Source: Enoplosus armatus (taxonomy: Eukaryota > Chordata > Actinopteri > Centrarchiformes > Enoplosidae). Taken from it: 64,000 nucleotides of DNA. Every line of letters starts with the position of its first letter. Positions within the stretch are counted from its first letter, which is position 1. Below are positions 60,276 to 64,000 of the stretch, one piece after another. The DNA is taken from positions 16,064,148-16,128,147 of the forward strand of contig NC_092197.1 of assembly GCF_043641665.1 (NCBI RefSeq). Direction: 5' to 3'. The notes under the pieces are model-generated. The model was given only the letters and a program-made list of their open reading frames with translations, was not told the DNA's origin and did no database searches. The position numbers were made by a program, and so were the translations under genes.

Positions 60276-60992
60276 CAGGGGTATTCAACTAAAATTCGAA
60301 GAGGTCCACTTAGAGAAAATGACCTCAAGCAAAGGTCCGGAACATCATAATGTCTAACTTGCGTTGTGATTTAGTGTGATATATATTGAAGTAGCCTAGC
60401 AGCTGTATCGACGTCTGCATGTAATCAACAACTGACTGTCAAATCAAATTAAGAAAGTACAATTCAACAACATTTTGACAGTATTTATTGTCACTTAACA
60501 TTGAACTATAGAGATATATAATACTGTAGATATGTATAATGTTCTTCTCTCATTAAGTAGAAAAGGGCTGCATTTAGAAAAATTTAATAAAGTGTAGCAG
60601 CAGCTTGAGTTTCCCTTTTTCTTTGTTAACTGTTTCACATCTTGACTTCACAGTCTCTCTCCCTGTGTCGTTCACTCTTCTTATCATCGGTCACTCGCCT
60701 CTCACCTCTCTCGTCTGTCTGTATTCAGAGTCGCAATTTTTATCGCCTGGAATGCACAGATTTGATTGGCTGAGTAGCGTCACGTGGGCTGGCGTAACTC
60801 GTATGCAATTGGTCTGTGAGATTCCTGAGCCACTAAACCAGCGCCGCAAAGACTAGAAAAGCTGCGCCAGTTAAATTAGGAGCGCCCCGTCAAAATTTAA
60901 AATCCCTTAATAATTTATTGATTATAGTTCTGGGTCCATATAGGACGGCTGGGTCCGGACTCGGACCGCGGCCCGCCTGTTAGTGAACTATA
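60276..60992 (+). mobile_element. hAT-type non-autonomous element with 8-bp target duplication
   Basis: Starts CAGGGGTATTCAACTAAAAT, the usual start of a fish hAT family, and is flanked by GTCTAGGG on both sides (60268-60275 and 60993-61000). An exact 8-bp duplication is diagnostic of hAT integration. The right part has GTCCGGACTCGGACCGCGGC and CCGCC, as in this family. The last bases, GTTAGTGAACTATA, match the expected GTTGAATACCCCTG only partly, so the right terminus is mutated or trimmed. The 717-bp interior has no transposase; the 83-codon frame inside is not meaningful. Confidence 0.85.
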
Positions 60993-61000
60993 GTCTAGGG

Positions 61001-62171
61001 GATAGCACTAAGCCTTGTGGCCGTTCCAGCTACTAACTGACCACAACATATGGTAAATGCCTTGATTGCTAACACAGGAAAGGATGCAGGCCTCACCTGA
61101 AACCCCCACTGAGTTCGACTTACTCCCCGCAGTCGCTCCACTCATTCCCTCCAGCCCCATTTGGGTCCCCCTCTCATGTTTAACAACTGTACACTGAGCT
61201 CAGCATTGGTTTCATTGGTTCTTTTAGGTTAACAGACGCAGACACAAACTAACAAAAATACTTCAGGGATGAGGGTTGTCATCCTTTGTCCATCACATCC
61301 TCATCTGCAGTAAAGGTAGCATTTCCTCTCGTTCTCCCCCTGTGGCGTCCACCCACCTGTGACCGTGAAGCTGAAAACACAGCCACATGTCTAAGTTCAA
61401 ATTGTTTACAACTGTTTCTACATTCATTTAAATAGCTATCTATGAACATGTAGCAGGTGTATTATAGGGCGTGCTACATTGAAATGTAGGTTTTGAAATG
61501 CTGTTAAAAAACAGTGACCTAGATTTTCTCATTAGCCTCCTAAATGGGGTTTTTTCACCTGCAAATCAATAAAAGCAAGCCCCACATACTGTATCTAGGT
61601 GCACTATATGCTGACGAGTGGTTTAGTATTTTTTTGCAGTCTGGCATGTTATCGCTGAAGCCAAGACAGTGAAACAAGTGGGTGTTGAGCTGTGTGGTGA
61701 AATGAGAGTGACTCATGGAATCTTCTGAGTGGGCAAAATATGTGCATCTGTAGTACAAGCCGGATTACATCCCATACAATGTTCGACCTATAGAGCAGAT
61801 ATGCCCAGTTGTTTTAAGATATCTTTTTTTAGTTTTAGCACATACAGTAGGTGTTGTCCAGTGTGCTTCACGTGAAGTATTTTTGGTCCATTTTATTACT
61901 TTTTCTTTCCACCTGACCAGTCAGATCAGCATCCTCCAGTTGGAGTGTACGGGTTTATAAATTATATGAATGACAAAGGAGAGTTTGGGCTTGTGTGTGA
62001 GTGCTTTTGTTTGTTTGTTTGTTTTATTAACTATCTCTGCATCCGCAGTAACTGCTATTTTATCATAATCTTACTCATAGTGTCACTTAAAAAAATTGGG
62101 TAAGCTCAAGTTCAAACAAAAATGTGGACAAACTGATTTATATGTGTTTACTCTGCACTGCATCTTTCCAC

Positions 62172-62173
<2 letters not shown>
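61001..62173. other. Non-coding stretch, nothing recognised
   Basis: Contains a TTTG tetranucleotide run (62006-62024). No gene or transposon. Confidence 0.5.

Positions 62174-62239
<66 letters not shown>
62174..62239. repeat. (CA)n microsatellite, about 66 bp
   Basis: CA dinucleotides with CG steps at the start and around 62208-62212. It produces Thr-His reading frames in two phases that are artefacts. Confidence 0.97.
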
Positions 62240-62242
<3 letters not shown>

Positions 62243-64000
62243 CCATTCCCTGCCTGGCAGACCTCCCCGGTTAACTGGGCTTGTAAATCATCTGCACAAC
62301 ATCAATGGAGAAACATTTGTCACCTCCAACGCCCGCCTCCTGACTCAGCATCTCCTTAACTGTCCTCAAGGAACAACGGCAAGGCACACGGGATGTCGCA
62401 GGGGTCAAGGGGTGAATTTAAAAGAGAATGATCAAACTACCAATTCTGCTGCTTGCCAGATGGGATGTTACGTGAAGAGAGGTGAGTCGCTATGTCAAGT
62501 TGAGAGATCTTGAACCAGGGCCCAGAGCAACTCCAGTGTCAGGATGTGTGGGAAGGTCGGAGGCCATTTTACTAACCTTTTCTACTTGTGCAAATATGCC
62601 CTCACAGGAGGCGGACCCGTGTTTAACAGGTACAGTTTATAGTTTTGATGTTAAGTGACCAAGATGGATTCTCTAAGTGGATACCGTACAAATTCAAGCC
62701 AATGGCTAATGGATCACAACAATACGACCCACATGGTTATGTTAATCTATAACTCAGACTGGTGAGCCAAGTGCCTCTAAGATAATATGTCTATTCTGAC
62801 CCCACAGTCATTCCCCATGATAAATCCATAGATGCCCTCCTCTATGCCTGTGCAATTATCCTGTGTCAGTTGGCCTGGGGCAGCCCAAATGTTATGTAAC
62901 CCACGAGGATCTCAGGTAAATTGTCCCTACTAAGCGCATGCTGCCTCAGAGCCCATGAAGACCACTGTTAAATCCCATGAGGCTGATATAGACGCGCTGG
63001 CTGGGATGCCGGTTGTCTGCTTGTAATAAAAAATAGGCAATGAAGTGGAAAATTGCCATGTGTAAATAATAGGCAGAGTAATGAAGCTTGATGAAAGATT
63101 TAAAATAATAATAAAAAAAACGCCACATGCCATTGTTTATGGATTCTCTGTGGAAAGTAGCACAGCTGTGTGGCTCTCATAAGATGAAACTTTATTGATC
63201 ACCACATTAGCTTCTTTTTGCCTGTTAGGATATACACTCTGGCCAATTATTAGATTTTTACTTCATTTGCATCAGTTTGTGATTCAGTGTATGAAGATAA
63301 TGAGCATAATTAGATCATAAAATATCTAATTTGAGAAATATATGCATGTGTGCTTCAGTGTTTTAACCTGCTGAGTCTTTATGAGGCAGTAATAGCTGAA
63401 ATTAAAGGGATGGCATGAAGTTGATGCACTGATAACAAAATTAAAAGAATTTTAAATGAATTAAAAGAATAACATAGAGGTTTAAAAAGTACAATAATAT
63501 AATAATATAATCAATCATGCAGTCATAGTCACATTATTGTTGTTTGCTTTGTTCACCTGGCCGGGATTGAAAATGAGCTTTTATGCTTGAAATGTATGTT
63601 TATTATATGCGATCCCTGTCAAATAAACTTGTAAATAAATACATTTTTATACAAGAAAAGTTTCATTTTCTTTAAGAATTTCACCCTGTAGGGACCACAT
63701 CATCCGCCACAGTCAGCTTTACTGTGAGTACAGCAGCCAGGAGCCAAACATTTAAATGTTAGATATGTAAACGTTAAAGGATTGTGACAGACGAAGAAAT
63801 AGAACGTGTTACACGGGAGAAGTCGCACACTCCTTTGGGTCTGATGCATCATTTTTCTAGTCCTTCTACATCACATAGACCAGACAGCCTTGTCAAGACT
63901 GTTGGTTTTATTCTGATAAATAATGCATTTAAGCCGAAAGAGTTTGCTGCTTCACCTCTTCTTTTTTATTTTTTATTTTTTATCTAGCACCTCACCAGTC
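62240..64000. other. Non-coding stretch to window end
   Basis: No gene or transposon recognised. The parts about 62700-63130 and 63180-63420 are repeat-free and AT-rich, with words such as GAGCATAATTAGATCATAAA, and may be candidates for conserved regulatory DNA. Confidence 0.4.

Noticed and set aside
62096..62513. Two overlapping frames with Thr-His repeats
   Set aside because: Both are translations of the CA microsatellite in different phases.

Overview
The window looks like non-coding nuclear DNA from a ray-finned fish, most likely a percomorph teleost. It is AT-rich, full of small TA/AAT/CA microsatellites, and carries a typical teleost mix of old transposable-element relics: Tc1-like DNA transposons, L2/CR1-group and RTE/Rex3-like LINEs, hAT-type non-autonomous elements, tRNA-derived SINEs and a DIRS-like retrotransposon fragment. 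The family calls rest on motifs and consensus features I recognise by eye; no search was run. I found no host protein-coding exon, rRNA, functional tRNA or CRISPR array that I could defend. The open reading frames are short (150 codons at most), none shows a recognised host domain, and several of the longer ones lie over microsatellites, homopolymers or transposon debris. The best reading is a gene desert or the inside of a very large intron.

Layout. 0-7 kb: a Tc1-like deletion derivative with perfect terminal inverted repeats (3526-4065), a LINE 3' end (5228-5577) and DIRS-like reverse-transcriptase fragments (about 6100-6900). 7-13 kb: an AAT tract, a 31-nt C run, a dispersed repeat (about 9620-10020) and a perfect 23-bp hairpin (11467-11517). 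13.6-18.4 kb: a rearranged zone with two inverted and circularly permuted copies of a composite repeat, a 39-nt segment copied from 3.8 kb away, a SINE, an antisense L2 3' end and a Tc1 relic. 18.4-33 kb: mostly plain sequence with a TIR element (25312-25547), two SINE-like units and copies of two dispersed families. 33.7-34.6 kb: a Tc1-like relic split by a foreign insert. 36-39.3 kb: dispersed repeats in tandem orientation. 40.9-42.5 kb: the longest LINE relic, with a 194-bp internal tandem duplication. 46.5-47.1 kb: hAT ends next to an antisense LINE. 47-60 kb: largely unexplained sequence with a small RTE tail and another LINE relic. 60.3-61.0 kb: a hAT-type element with an 8-bp target duplication. 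The end of the window is unique-looking sequence with a long CA tract.

No genes here work together in a pathway. The interest lies in how the repeats rearranged (permuted inverted copies, templated insertion, nested insertions, tandem duplication) and in a few repeat-free blocks that might be conserved regulatory DNA. The sequence alone cannot show which blocks are under selection.
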